Shown piece by piece: positions 7,378 through 15,902 of a stretch of DNA of 48,004 nt. Made by a program: the position numbers and the translations under genes. The DNA is from Hyphomicrobiales bacterium. GTDB taxonomy: Bacteria; Pseudomonadota; Alphaproteobacteria; Rhizobiales; Xanthobacteraceae. How positions within the stretch are numbered: position 1 is the stretch's first letter; each line of letters opens with the position of its first letter. The stretch lies in NCBI GenBank assembly GCA_019243195.1, contig JAFAUQ010000057.1, forward strand, positions 1 to 48,004. Reading direction: 5' to 3'. The notes under the pieces were generated by a model, which was not told the origin of the DNA, did no database searches, and worked only from the letters and a program-made list of their open reading frames with translations.

Positions 7378-8595
7378 TTAGCCCGCCGCCTTGTAGCCCG
7401 TCGAAAGGCAGTCCGGGGTGATCGCCTGGCGCGGATAGATTTTCACGATCTCCGGGATCGGCTCGGCGTATTTGTCCGACGCCGCGACCCGGACGACGAA
7501 GCCCTGATTCTCGCCCTGGTGGTCGCACTGGCGCATCAGCACCGGGCCCTTCACGCTCGTCACTTCGAGGTTCTCCATCGCCGGCACGAGCTTGTCGGCT
7601 TCGGTCGAATCCGCCTTTTCGATCGAGGCGAACAGGATTTGCAGCGCCTGATACATCTCGCCGTCGGTCCAGTCGGGGATTTCCTTGTATTCGGCGAGGA
7701 AGGCCTCGGTGAACTTCTTGTTCTCCGGCGTGTCGTAGGTGAAAGCGTAGCGCGAGGAGCCGAGCATGCCGATCGAATCCTTGCCCAAGGTGCGGATGTC
7801 GGCCTGCGCGACGATCTCCGTGAACAGCTGAATGCGCTTGGGCAACTCGTATTGCGTCGCCTGCGAATAGAACGAGCGCGCCTCGTCGCCCTGCAGCGCG
7901 ATGTAGCAGCCTTGCGCGCCCGACTGGATGACCTTGGCGATATAGGTCGAATAGTCCTTATTGCCGACCGGCGTGAAAATCTTGTCGGTCAGGTTCTTGC
8001 CCACCGCCTTGATCTGCTCCTCGAAGGCGCCGACGCTGGAGCGGCCCCAGGCGTAGTCCGAGCCGAGCGCGACGAAATTCTTCTCCGGCGCGTCCTTCAA
8101 ATAAAGCGCGAGGGTGCGCGCGCCCATCGGCGCCGAGGTGTTGGCGCGGAAGAAATTCGGCACGAGGAATTCCTTGGTGGTGAGCAGGCCGTCGCCGTTG
8201 CCGTGCGAGATGAAGAACGCCTTCCACTCGGCGAGCTTGGGCATGATGGCGCGCGCCTCCGACGACACGATCACGCCGGCGATGAGATTGATGCCGTCGC
8301 GCTCGACCAGCTCCTGGCACTTGCGCACGCAGTCGGCCGGATTGCCCTGGGTGTCGCGGTATTCGAACGCGACCGGCCGGCCGAGCACGCTGCGGCCGAT
8401 CGTCTTTTCGACGAGCTTGCAGGTGCGCATCGTCTGCTGGCCGAGAATGGCGTAGCCACCGGTGATCACGGTCGGGATGCCGATCTTGATCGGCGTCGCG
8501 GCAGTGGCGAGCCGCAGGAACGGCGGCGCCGCCAGCATCGCGGCGGCAGCGGTGCCGGTGCGCAGCACCGCGCGGCGGGTCTGTGTTTTTGTCAT
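7378..8595 (-). CDS. ABC transporter periplasmic substrate-binding protein (type 1, Liv family)
   Basis: This 405-residue receptor captures a small solute in the periplasm and delivers it to LivHM. The ATG at 8595 is preferred because AGAGGGAGG lies just upstream; an in-frame ATG 21 bases earlier would place that site inside the gene. The N-terminus TRRAVLRTG followed by an Ala-rich hydrophobic stretch to about residue 34 looks like a Tat-type signal peptide. The mature part begins TPIKIGIPTVITGGYA and has the Periplasmic_binding_6 pattern (DTQGNP, GVIVSSEARAI). This subfamily includes amide, urea and aromatic-acid receptors as well as amino acid ones, so the ligand is open. The nearby ligase and crotonase favour an organic acid. 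Confidence 0.9.
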   Translation of the reverse strand: MTKTQTRRAVLRTGTAAAAMLAAPPFLRLATAATPIKIGIPTVITGGYAILGQQTMRTCKLVEKTIGRSVLGRPVAFEYRDTQGNPADCVRKCQELVERDGINLIAGVIVSSEARAIMPKLAEWKAFFISHGNGDGLLTTKEFLVPNFFRANTSAPMGARTLALYLKDAPEKNFVALGSDYAWGRSSVGAFEEQIKAVGKNLTDKIFTPVGNKDYSTYIAKVIQSGAQGCYIALQGDEARSFYSQATQYELPKRIQLFTEIVAQADIRTLGKDSIGMLGSSRYAFTYDTPENKKFTEAFLAEYKEIPDWTDGEMYQALQILFASIEKADSTEADKLVPAMENLEVTSVKGPVLMRQCDHQGENQGFVVRVAASDKYAEPIPEIVKIYPRQAITPDCLSTGYKAAG

Positions 8596-8636
8596 GGTTT
8601 CCTCCCTCTGGAGCATGGTGGGCTACTCACGCGCCC

Positions 8637-8876
8637 GTCGTTCCGGATCCATAGGCGGCCTTCGGCCGCCGTTCTTGGTGTTCAATAACGCCGACGCGGA
8701 GCGTCGGCTATGCGAAGCCCGCGAGTCCGGAATCCATGAACACCGAGCGGGACGAGTTTCCGAGGTCTGTGTTCATGGGTTCCGGGCACAGGCCGCCTCC
8801 GGCGGCCGTTCTTAACGCTAAAGAACGCCGACGCGAAGCGTCGGCTATCGCTTCGCGGCGCCCCGGAATGACGGCC
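8637..8876. repeat. Long compound palindromic repeat, GTCATTCCGG family with inserted hairpins
   Basis: The outer ends are CGTCGTTCCGG and CCGGAATGACG. Inside are two copies of a module made of a GGCGGCC-type hairpin, a GTTCTT spacer and a GCCGACGC...GCGTCGGC hairpin, at about 8653-8712 and 8791-8852. The core GAGTCCGGAATCCATGAACAC matches the repeat at 3863-3987. It fills the 307-base gap between the crotonase gene and the binding-protein gene, so the gap holds no gene. Confidence 0.82.
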
Positions 8877-8902
8877 GAGTGTTCATCATCTCGCCCGCGC
8901 GC

Positions 8903-9712
8903 TCAATACGAGGACTGCGGCTTGAAGTTGGGGCGGCGCTTCTCGCGCAGGGCGGCGACGCCCTCGCGGATGTCGGGGCCGGAGAAGCCCAGGAACTCGA
9001 GCCCGAGCGATGCATCGAAGGTTGGCCCGGCGGCGCGCAGCCAGTTGTTGAGCGCGTATTTGGTAAAGCGCACCGCGGTCGGCGGCAGGCGCACGAGTTT
9101 CTCGCACACGCCGAGCGCGGTTGCGATCACCTTGTCGTCGTCGACGCACAGGCTGGCAAGCCCGATGCGCTCGGCTTCCTCGCCGGTGAGAGTCTCGCAT
9201 AGGAGCAGATAATATTTGGCCTTGGCCATGCCGCACAGCAGCGGCCAGATGATCGCCGAATGGTCGCCGGCGGCGACGCCAAGGCGCGTGTGGCCGTCGA
9301 TGATGCGGGCGGTGCGGCCGACCACCACCACGTCCGCCACCATCGCGGCGGAGAGCCCGGCGCCGACCGCCGGCCCCTCGATCGCGGCGACGATCGGCTT
9401 CGAGCAGTTGATCACGTTGTAGACGATGTCGCGCGCCTCGCGCCACGCGCGCACGCGCACGTCCCAGTCGCCCACCATCTCGTCGATCAGGCCGAGGTCG
9501 CCGCCGGCGGAATAATTGCCGCCCTCGCCGCGCAACAGCGCGACGGACACGTCGGGATCGGCGTCGATATCGCGCCAGATTTCCGCCAGCTCGGCGTGGC
9601 CGTGGTGGTCGAGCGAGTTGAGCTTGCCGGGATTGCTCATGCTGATTTCGATCACGCGCGGGGCCGGCCGCGCGATCTTGAGGGCCTTGTAGGCGGCGTA
9701 GTCGATTTTCAT
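8903..9712 (-). CDS. Enoyl-CoA hydratase/isomerase family protein (crotonase)
   Basis: This 269-residue crotonase acts on an acyl-CoA thioester in the cytoplasm. The ATG at 9712 gives the usual length; longer in-frame starts add a charged unstructured leader. Visible features are the oxyanion-hole segments [11 protein letters not shown] (about 80-90) and [18 protein letters not shown] (about 119-136), and a C-terminal trimerisation helix region. Several crotonase reactions are possible (hydration, isomerisation, ring cleavage), and the active-site acid is not assigned. It lies upstream of, and in the same direction as, the Liv operon. Confidence 0.88.
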   Translation of the reverse strand: MKIDYAAYKALKIARPAPRVIEISMSNPGKLNSLDHHGHAELAEIWRDIDADPDVSVALLRGEGGNYSAGGDLGLIDEMVGDWDVRVRAWREARDIVYNVINCSKPIVAAIEGPAVGAGLSAAMVADVVVVGRTARIIDGHTRLGVAAGDHSAIIWPLLCGMAKAKYYLLLCETLTGEEAERIGLASLCVDDDKVIATALGVCEKLVRLPPTAVRFTKYALNNWLRAAGPTFDASLGLEFLGFSGPDIREGVAALREKRRPNFKPQSSY

Positions 9713-9811
9713 GGCTGTGCTCGAGGTCGGTGGGGAGAGGAGGCGAGAGTAGCACCTCCTTCGCAAGGTCGGTAAAGCGGCGCACGTACCGAGGCCCGGA
9801 GCGCGCAGGTG

Positions 9812-9882
9812 GAAGCGACGCAATCTAGGGCTGACAGATCAGCCCTGGATCGCTTCGGCAATACGTGCCTCGCTCCGACGGC
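9812..9882. repeat. Degenerate palindromic repeat, GTCATTGCGAGG family
   Basis: GAAGCGACGCAATCTAGGGCTGA faces TCAGCCCTGGATCGCTTCGG, followed by a decayed outer arm GTGCCTCGCTCCGACGG. It is recognisable as an eroded copy of the element at 1230, 2109 and 7284. It lies between the DUF2235 gene and the crotonase gene. Confidence 0.6.
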
Positions 9883-9893
9883 AAACTGCGGCG

Positions 9894-12041
9894 TTATTCC
9901 GCCCCGCCGGCCGACCGCGCCCGCCACTGCTTTATCGCACGCACCAGATTATGGAGCACGATAATGACGACATTGATCGTTACCAGAGTGAGAACGAGCC
10001 ACCCCAGGATCGGCCAGATGTGCGAAAGCACCTCCGGATATTTCCGGCTGATCTCAAACAGAACCAAAAGATAAATCGGGGCCCAGATGACGAGCGTCGG
10101 TAATATGCACGACCGAAGGGAGTCAAATAAGTCCAGATACAAGGGGCAAGTTCGCAATCGCCAGACCCACTTCGTATTCGCCGGCCACGGTGCCGACCAC
10201 CGCTCCTTGTTCGCGCGTGCTGCGTCCAGTTGCTTCTGCCAAATCTGGCCCATCGCGGTGCCGATACCCGCCTTGAGCCGGCCGCTCTCCCAAATCAAAA
10301 TGATAAGCAGGACCGCGAGTATGACGACGAGGGTTGGCATTTTTTTTGCTGGGTCGATCCAGTACGCCGCGAATTTAGGCAGTACTGTCCTTTCGGCGAA
10401 GTCGACAACCTTGCCGACCACAGAAGCGACCCGGGTGCTCGCGAACCAGGTATCTGACGGGGCCTGTGTGTGTTTGAGATGAAGAGGCTCCGTGAGCGGC
10501 GGAATCGCGACGAGCGCCAGCGTCGCCAGAAGGGTGGCGAAATACATCACGCGCCGGAACCAGACGAGGTTCCAGACGCGCTCCAAGGCGGGAACCACCC
10601 CAGCTGGATCGGCTACCGGAGTTCCAAAAGGTCCGTCGCGAACCGTGCCGTCGTATCTGGCGACGCGGTAGTTCGCGGGCAAGACAATTGGAGCATAGGC
10701 ATTCGCGCCTGCTTTGATGCGGTCAAAAACGCTCTGATGGATAATCGGCGGATTGGCCGATGGCTGGGGTTCCGGCGGCGGAGGCTGGTATTTAAACAGC
10801 ACTCTGCGAAGCATGTTGAGGGTCTGTTCGATAAACAGAATCCGCAATAGTTGATTCCATGCCTGCACGCATACGGGATCGGTCAGGCCGGCTTTATATA
10901 GGGCGACGTGCTTGCGGGGCTTGTAGCGATAATACGTTCCGACGCCTCGTCTTGAATCGTTCATTTCGTCGAATTTGTTCGCGTATGCCTGCAAGTGGGC
11001 CACTTGGTGGGGATTGAGCAGCAGGCCGTAGACGACGGCGCGGTGCATCATCCATTCGAGTGTCACGTAGGACAAGCCGGCCTTGGAATAGCCGCCACCC
11101 ACGTCGGAGTGCACGCCGGCGAACCAGACCTGGGTCAGCCGTTGCTTGTCGATGTCCCGCAGCGGGTAAAGGGAATCTCGCAGAGGCTCGCGTATTTGCA
11201 ACAACTCGGCATCGGTTGTCGGCGTCCATGGTGGTTGCTGTTGCGCCCCTTCTCGCCCTTGCGTCTCCTTTTGATCCCCCATGAGATAGTATTTTCCGCT
11301 TGCGTCTTTTACGTATCCGTCGTGCCACAGTCGCGGCCAGAACGACTGGCGCTCTTCATCGAGCGCGAGCGCGTGGCAGGCGCGCTGCACTTTGGCCGGG
11401 AGCCACAAATCGCGCAGCGACAGGGGAAACAGCCAGTAATCGATGCCGTCGCTGATCTCTTCGATCGGGCCGCCGTAGGCGTCCACGGTATCCCACACGC
11501 CGACAAACTGGATCGTGTCAGGATGCTGCTGGTTGCCTTCGTCGAATCTCTCGTTCCCCCGCGCGACGTCCCACAGGGCAAGCACCAGATCCCGGGCCTT
11601 TCGGCCCAGCCACTCCACGTGCGTCGCAGTGTGAAAATCCCTGCGGTACTCACGATAAGCAGCGCTCGTGTCATGAGCGAGCTGCGCTTCGTTGCCTGAA
11701 TACCGCACCAAGCCCTGCTTGGCGACGAGCCCCATGAGGACGCGTATCGTGAACGAACCGCGGCTGAAACCGAAACCAAAAATGCGATCGCCCGGCTGAT
11801 AGGTCCGGCACAGGAACCGGTAGATCTCGAGGACGTTCCGTTTCAGGCCGTATCCGACGGCGCCGGTGACAAGCGCCAGTGCTCGAATCGACGACGTGCC
11901 GACCCCATCGTGATAAAACGCGACCTGACGTTCAGGATCGCTCGAATCGAGCGCCAGATACAATCTCCAGACGTTCGTCGTGAACAGAGCCCCGGACGAA
12001 TTTCCCGTGCCATCGGCGCACAGGACGATATTCTTAGGCAT
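9894..12041 (-). CDS. DUF2235 alpha/beta-hydrolase with C-terminal membrane segments
   Basis: This 715-residue protein begins at the ATG preceded by GGGGAAGGC; a longer in-frame start adds 27 residues with no family similarity. The N-terminal half is DUF2235: CADGTGNSSG at about residue 8, the nucleophile elbow GFGFSRGSF at about 97, and VHSDVGGGYS with the likely catalytic Asp near residue 310. Members include type VI secretion phospholipase effectors (Tle1) and uncharacterised hydrolases. The C-terminal 220 residues contain about four hydrophobic segments, suggesting membrane anchoring. No vgrG, tae/tai or immunity gene is adjacent, so an effector role is not supported here. It is monocistronic. 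Confidence 0.85.
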   Translation of the reverse strand: MPKNIVLCADGTGNSSGALFTTNVWRLYLALDSSDPERQVAFYHDGVGTSSIRALALVTGAVGYGLKRNVLEIYRFLCRTYQPGDRIFGFGFSRGSFTIRVLMGLVAKQGLVRYSGNEAQLAHDTSAAYREYRRDFHTATHVEWLGRKARDLVLALWDVARGNERFDEGNQQHPDTIQFVGVWDTVDAYGGPIEEISDGIDYWLFPLSLRDLWLPAKVQRACHALALDEERQSFWPRLWHDGYVKDASGKYYLMGDQKETQGREGAQQQPPWTPTTDAELLQIREPLRDSLYPLRDIDKQRLTQVWFAGVHSDVGGGYSKAGLSYVTLEWMMHRAVVYGLLLNPHQVAHLQAYANKFDEMNDSRRGVGTYYRYKPRKHVALYKAGLTDPVCVQAWNQLLRILFIEQTLNMLRRVLFKYQPPPPEPQPSANPPIIHQSVFDRIKAGANAYAPIVLPANYRVARYDGTVRDGPFGTPVADPAGVVPALERVWNLVWFRRVMYFATLLATLALVAIPPLTEPLHLKHTQAPSDTWFASTRVASVVGKVVDFAERTVLPKFAAYWIDPAKKMPTLVVILAVLLIILIWESGRLKAGIGTAMGQIWQKQLDAARANKERWSAPWPANTKWVWRLRTCPLYLDLFDSLRSCILPTLVIWAPIYLLVLFEISRKYPEVLSHIWPILGWLVLTLVTINVVIIVLHNLVRAIKQWRARSAGGAE

Positions 12042-12237
12042 TGCCTTCCCCCAACCACAAACCAGACGCTGATTGTTATACTGAAGACCGGTTTCTTGCA
12101 ATCCATCTCTTTTCCGGCACAAGTTGCGAGTTCACGGAAGCCGGCGGCAGCTCAGTACCGCCGCCCCCTTCGTCTGTTTGGCGCGTCTCTGGTTCGATGC
12201 TTTTTTGCTCGCTCTATCGTCCGGCGCGCCGAAAAAC

Positions 12238-13494
12238 TCACCCGGCGCTTACCCCAATCAGGTCGATCTCGACCAGCGTGTCCTTCACCAGCAGGCCGGT
12301 GGTGCCGACGGTGGTGCGCGGCGGCGGCGTCTTGAAATATTCCTTCCACACCTCGTCGAAGGCATGAAAGTTGTTCAGATCGGTGAGGAACACCTGAGCC
12401 TTGACCACGCGCTCGAGCGAAGAGCCGGCGGCCGCGAAGGTCTGCTTGAGGTTGTCGAGAATATAGCGGGTCTGCAGTTTGATGTCGGAGGAATAATAGG
12501 GAAAGTTCGGATGGCGGCGCGCCTGTTCCGGCACGCCGGTCTTGTAGTCGCTGGCGATCTGGCCGGCCGCGAACACGAGGTCGCCGACCCGGAACGCTTC
12601 GTTATAGTGGGCGAGTGGGCGCGGTGCGCCCGACTTGATCGGCGTCTTGTCGATGCCGCGCCCGGACACGAACCCGATCAGATCGATCTCCACCAGCGTG
12701 TCTTTCACCAGGAGTCCCGTGGTGCCGACGGTGGTGCGCGCCGGCGGCACCGGAAAATATTCCTTCCACACCTCGTCGAAGGCGTGGAAGTTGTTCAAAT
12801 CGGTGAGGAAGACCTGCGCCTTGATGACGTTGTCGAGCGACGCGCCGGCGGCCGCGAAGGTTTGCTTGAGGTTCTCCAGAACGTAGCGCGCCTGCAATTT
12901 GATGTCGGAGGAATAATAGGGAAAATTCGGGTGCCGGCGCGCCTCTTCCGGCACGCCGGTCTTATAATCGCTCGCGATCTGGCCGGCCGCGAACACGAGA
13001 TCGCCGACCGCGAAGGCTTCCGTGTAGTGGGCGAGCGGCCGCGGCGCCGCCGATTTGACCGCGCGCTTTTCGACCCCGCGCCCGGGCACGAAGCCGATCA
13101 GGTCGATCTCGACCAGCGTGTCCTTGACCAGCAGGCCGGTGGTGCCGACGGTGGTGCGCGCGGGCGGAACCGGGAAATATTCCTTCCACACTTCGTCGAA
13201 GCCGGCGAAGTTGTTCAAGTCGGTCAGGAACACCTGCGCCTTGACCACGTGCTCAAGCGAGGAGCCCGCGGCCGCGAAGGTCTTCTTCAGGTTCTCCAGG
13301 ATGTAGCGCGTCTGCAATTTGATGTCGGAGGAATAGTAGGGGAAGTTCGGGTGCCGCCGCGCGCTCTCCGGCACGCCGGTCTTGTAGTCGCTGGCGATCT
13401 GGCCGGCCGCGAACACCCACGGTCCCGTCACGACCGCTTCCGAATAATGGGCGAGCGGGCGCGGCGCGTCCGACTTGACGATCTCGATGTTCAC
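12238..13494 (-). CDS. Triple-domain RidA (YjgF/YER057c/UK114) protein
   Basis: This 418-residue chain is three near-identical RidA domains in tandem (about residues 1-138, 144-281 and 288-418). RidA proteins hydrolyse reactive enamine/imine intermediates such as 2-aminoacrylate and normally assemble as trimers of separate 130-residue chains, with active sites between subunits. Each repeat keeps the key Arg in P-[AP]-RTTVGTTGLL and the acidic residue in VEIDLIG, and the segment RRHPNFPYYSSDIKLQ recurs three times. The repeats are also close at DNA level, implying recent triplication. The start is GTG at 13494 with GGAG upstream. It is leftward, 78 bases from the end of cfa. Confidence 0.93.
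   Translation of the reverse strand: MNIEIVKSDAPRPLAHYSEAVVTGPWVFAAGQIASDYKTGVPESARRHPNFPYYSSDIKLQTRYILENLKKTFAAAGSSLEHVVKAQVFLTDLNNFAGFDEVWKEYFPVPPARTTVGTTGLLVKDTLVEIDLIGFVPGRGVEKRAVKSAAPRPLAHYTEAFAVGDLVFAAGQIASDYKTGVPEEARRHPNFPYYSSDIKLQARYVLENLKQTFAAAGASLDNVIKAQVFLTDLNNFHAFDEVWKEYFPVPPARTTVGTTGLLVKDTLVEIDLIGFVSGRGIDKTPIKSGAPRPLAHYNEAFRVGDLVFAAGQIASDYKTGVPEQARRHPNFPYYSSDIKLQTRYILDNLKQTFAAAGSSLERVVKAQVFLTDLNNFHAFDEVWKEYFKTPPPRTTVGTTGLLVKDTLVEIDLIGVSAG
12241..13490. repeat. Three tandem direct DNA repeats of about 430 bp (RidA units)
   Basis: The units run about 12241-12645, 12646-13068 and 13069-13490. Long identical blocks recur at the same offset, for example GGTGCCGACGGTGGTGCGCG at 12299, 12719 and 13139, and TTGATGTCGGAGGAATA at 12479, 12899 and 13319. 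The constant 420-base spacing shows in-frame tandem amplification with little later divergence. Confidence 0.9.
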
Positions 13495-13572
13495 GGTGGC
13501 GGACTCCAGGGCACTCAGTTGGTTGAGCAGCTGACTCGTAGTCGGGTTGCCTCGTCACGGGGCGCTTCGCCC

Positions 13573-14727
13573 CTACGTCGTGGCGACCCCTGCGGTGCGT
13601 TCGATGTTGGGATGACGGCCGCTGTAGGCGTAGCCGCCTGGTATTCCGCCCTTCGAAAAAACGAGCTGCCAGACGCGCATGCGCTCGGCGCGAAAAGCGC
13701 CGGCGCAGCCCTGCAAATACAGCTTCCACATGCGGCGAAAGGTTTCGTCGTAGCGCCCCTTCAATTGATCCCACCCGGCATCGAACCGCTCGTACCAGGC
13801 CATCAGGGTCTTGTCATAATGGCTGCCGTGCCAAGTATGGAAATCTTCCAAGACGAGGTTCTTGCCGGCATTGTCCAGAATATTTGCGACAGTGGGAAAT
13901 TCCACGCCGGGCATGATGTACTTGTCGTACCAGGGATTGATCGCCTGCTGCTTGAGATAGCCGACGGTATGCAGCAGGAGTATTCCGGATTCCTTCAGGC
14001 AACGCTCGCAGGCGCGAAAGAAGTCGCGATAGTGGCGACGCCCGACATGCTCGAACATGCCGACTGAAACGACACGGTCGAAAGTCTCGCTGAGTTCACG
14101 GTAGTCGGCATAACGGAGCTCGACCGGCAGCCCGGTCGCAAGGCGCCTTCCAAGCTCGAGTTGTTGCTTGGATACCGTGATGCCGACAACGCTCACGCCA
14201 AAATGCTCGGCAGCGTAGCGCGCGAGCCCGCCCCATCCGCAACCAATGTCGAGCAGGCGCATGCCGGGCTCAAGTTCCAGCTTGCGGCAGATCAGCTCCA
14301 GCTTATCGGCTTGCGCCGCCTCCAGCGTCTGCGCTTGCTGCCAGTATCCGCATGAATAGATCATATATTTGTCCAGCATGAGCTGGAACAAATCATTGCC
14401 GGCATCGTAGTGCCACTCGCCGATCTCAAACGAGCGGGACCGAGAGCCAAACGGATTGAGCCTGGCCCGGACCGCCTGCAGTAGTGCCCACCGCAGTACC
14501 TCGACCCGTTTGGTCAGGTCGGCGCGGTAGGCGCGATCGATCAACTCATCGAGGCGCTCGCAGTCGAGCCAGCCGGCCATGAAAGCTTCGCCGAATCCGA
14601 TCGATCCGTCGCGCAGCACGCGCGCATAGGCGCGGGGGTCGCGGACCTGGAGATCCCACGCCCGATTTCCGTTCAAGGTGATTCCGGCTTTTGCCAGCAG
14701 ATTGCCCAGGAATTCTTCCGCTCCCAT
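13573..14727 (-). CDS. cfa: Cyclopropane-fatty-acyl-phospholipid synthase
   Basis: This 384-residue SAM-dependent enzyme adds a methylene group across cis double bonds of membrane phospholipid acyl chains. The ATG at 14727 is preferred (GAGGGA upstream); two further in-frame ATG codons lie 15 and 42 bases earlier. Visible features are the SAM site LLDIGCGWGGLARY, SVGMFEHVG, HTVGYL, LMAWYERF and the CAGAFRA motif that holds the active-site Cys in E. coli Cfa. The whole-length match by eye is to the E. coli type, with its extra N-terminal domain. Its substrate would be made by a desaturase such as the one at 15903. Confidence 0.95.
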   Translation of the reverse strand: MGAEEFLGNLLAKAGITLNGNRAWDLQVRDPRAYARVLRDGSIGFGEAFMAGWLDCERLDELIDRAYRADLTKRVEVLRWALLQAVRARLNPFGSRSRSFEIGEWHYDAGNDLFQLMLDKYMIYSCGYWQQAQTLEAAQADKLELICRKLELEPGMRLLDIGCGWGGLARYAAEHFGVSVVGITVSKQQLELGRRLATGLPVELRYADYRELSETFDRVVSVGMFEHVGRRHYRDFFRACERCLKESGILLLHTVGYLKQQAINPWYDKYIMPGVEFPTVANILDNAGKNLVLEDFHTWHGSHYDKTLMAWYERFDAGWDQLKGRYDETFRRMWKLYLQGCAGAFRAERMRVWQLVFSKGGIPGGYAYSGRHPNIERTAGVATT

Positions 14728-14827
14728 TGGCTGGTCCCTCATAATGAGTATCGGTATTGTGAGTATCAACGGTAACGCTCACGCACGGCGTTCCGGCGCC
14801 AAGCTATGCGTGCCGTGCCTCGATCAA

Positions 14828-15634
14828 TCAACCCTCGAGTTTTGAAAAGTCGCCGTGCCGGCCAACTCCCCCGACGAACCGGCCGGCGCCCTTGACGCCT
14901 TCGATCTCCAGGACACCAACGCCGTTCTCCCATTCTTTCTTCAGAGCCTCGCGCACACCATGGCCATGCTGCAGATAAACCGATCGGCGGTCAGCGCGGA
15001 CGCAGGCCTGCGGAAACCGGGCGATCTCGTGCGCAAGCGCCTCAGCCTCGCGCCGGGCGGCGCCGACGGGCACGACTTTCTCGCAGGCGCCGATCGACAG
15101 ACATTCCTGCGCCGGCACCTTGCGGCCGGTCAGGATGATCTCCATCGCCCGCCCTTGTCCGACCAGGCGCGGCAGGCGCACCGTTCCGCCATCGAGCAAC
15201 GGAATTCCCCAGCGCCGGCAATAGACGCCGAGATAGGCGGTTTCTTCCATGAGTCGGATATCGCACCAGAGGGCGAGCTCCATCCCGCCGGCGACAGCCG
15301 GTCCGGCGACAGCAGCAATGACCGGCTTATCCAGCTCCAGACGCGTCGGACCAAGCGGACCGCGCGGCGGCGCAGCTCCGTCCTGCGGGAAATCCAGTTC
15401 GTGAAGCGGGCGGCTACGACCCTGCAGTGCGGCGCCGTACTTGAGGTCCCAGCCTGCGCAAAACGCGCCGCCTTCCCCGAACAGCACGGCGACGCTCGCC
15501 TCCGCATCGGAATTGAATGCGAGAAACGCTTTAACCAGCGCATCCGCCGATTCCGGGTCCATAGCGTTGCGTGCTTCTGGCCGGCTGTGGATTACTGTTG
15601 TGACCGGCCCGGAGCGCTCTACCCTGACGACCAT
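14828..15634 (-). CDS. Enoyl-CoA hydratase/isomerase family protein (crotonase)
   Basis: This 268-residue crotonase starts at an ATG with AGGAGAGAGAGG upstream; longer in-frame starts add an unrelated Cys-rich leader. The oxyanion-hole segments are GGAFCAGWDLKY (about 65-76) and GPAVAGGMELALWCDI (about 110-125), followed by RRWGIPLLDGGTVRLPR, which is usual in EchA-type hydratases. The substrate is unknown. It is divergent from the desaturase gene, with about 270 bases of shared upstream region, and lies about 100 bases before cfa in the same direction. Confidence 0.9.
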   Translation of the reverse strand: MVVRVERSGPVTTVIHSRPEARNAMDPESADALVKAFLAFNSDAEASVAVLFGEGGAFCAGWDLKYGAALQGRSRPLHELDFPQDGAAPPRGPLGPTRLELDKPVIAAVAGPAVAGGMELALWCDIRLMEETAYLGVYCRRWGIPLLDGGTVRLPRLVGQGRAMEIILTGRKVPAQECLSIGACEKVVPVGAARREAEALAHEIARFPQACVRADRRSVYLQHGHGVREALKKEWENGVGVLEIEGVKGAGRFVGGVGRHGDFSKLEG

Positions 15635-15902
15635 GACCTCTCTCTCCTGACAGCGAACATTCCGAAATCTCTCCTGAAAACAGCATTCCGACCCACGCTT
15701 CATTTTGCTCTCGCCATCGAAGCAAGTCTAGTATAAGTCAACCGCGGGAAGCGTGGTGCAAGCAGCGCGCGCGATCAGCTTATACGTGATCGAACTTGGC
15801 GGTCTGACCAAACTAATACGAAACAACCCAGATGTGGCCCTTACTAAGTGGACTACCAGATATAGAAGTGGTTGTTTCATTCGCTGCGGGTCGACCGCGC
15901 CG

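Noticed and set aside
9894-12041. Type VI secretion effector operon
   Set aside because: No vgrG, hcp, PAAR or immunity gene lies in the window; only the hydrolase domain supports it.
12241-13490. Tandem repeats as a possible CRISPR or satellite array
   Set aside because: Units are 420 bases, in frame, and encode RidA domains; there are no short spacers.
12152-14067. Long plus-strand frame with three repeats across the RidA and cfa genes
   Set aside because: Its repeats merely mirror the tandem RidA DNA on the other strand; there is no ribosome-binding site or known fold.
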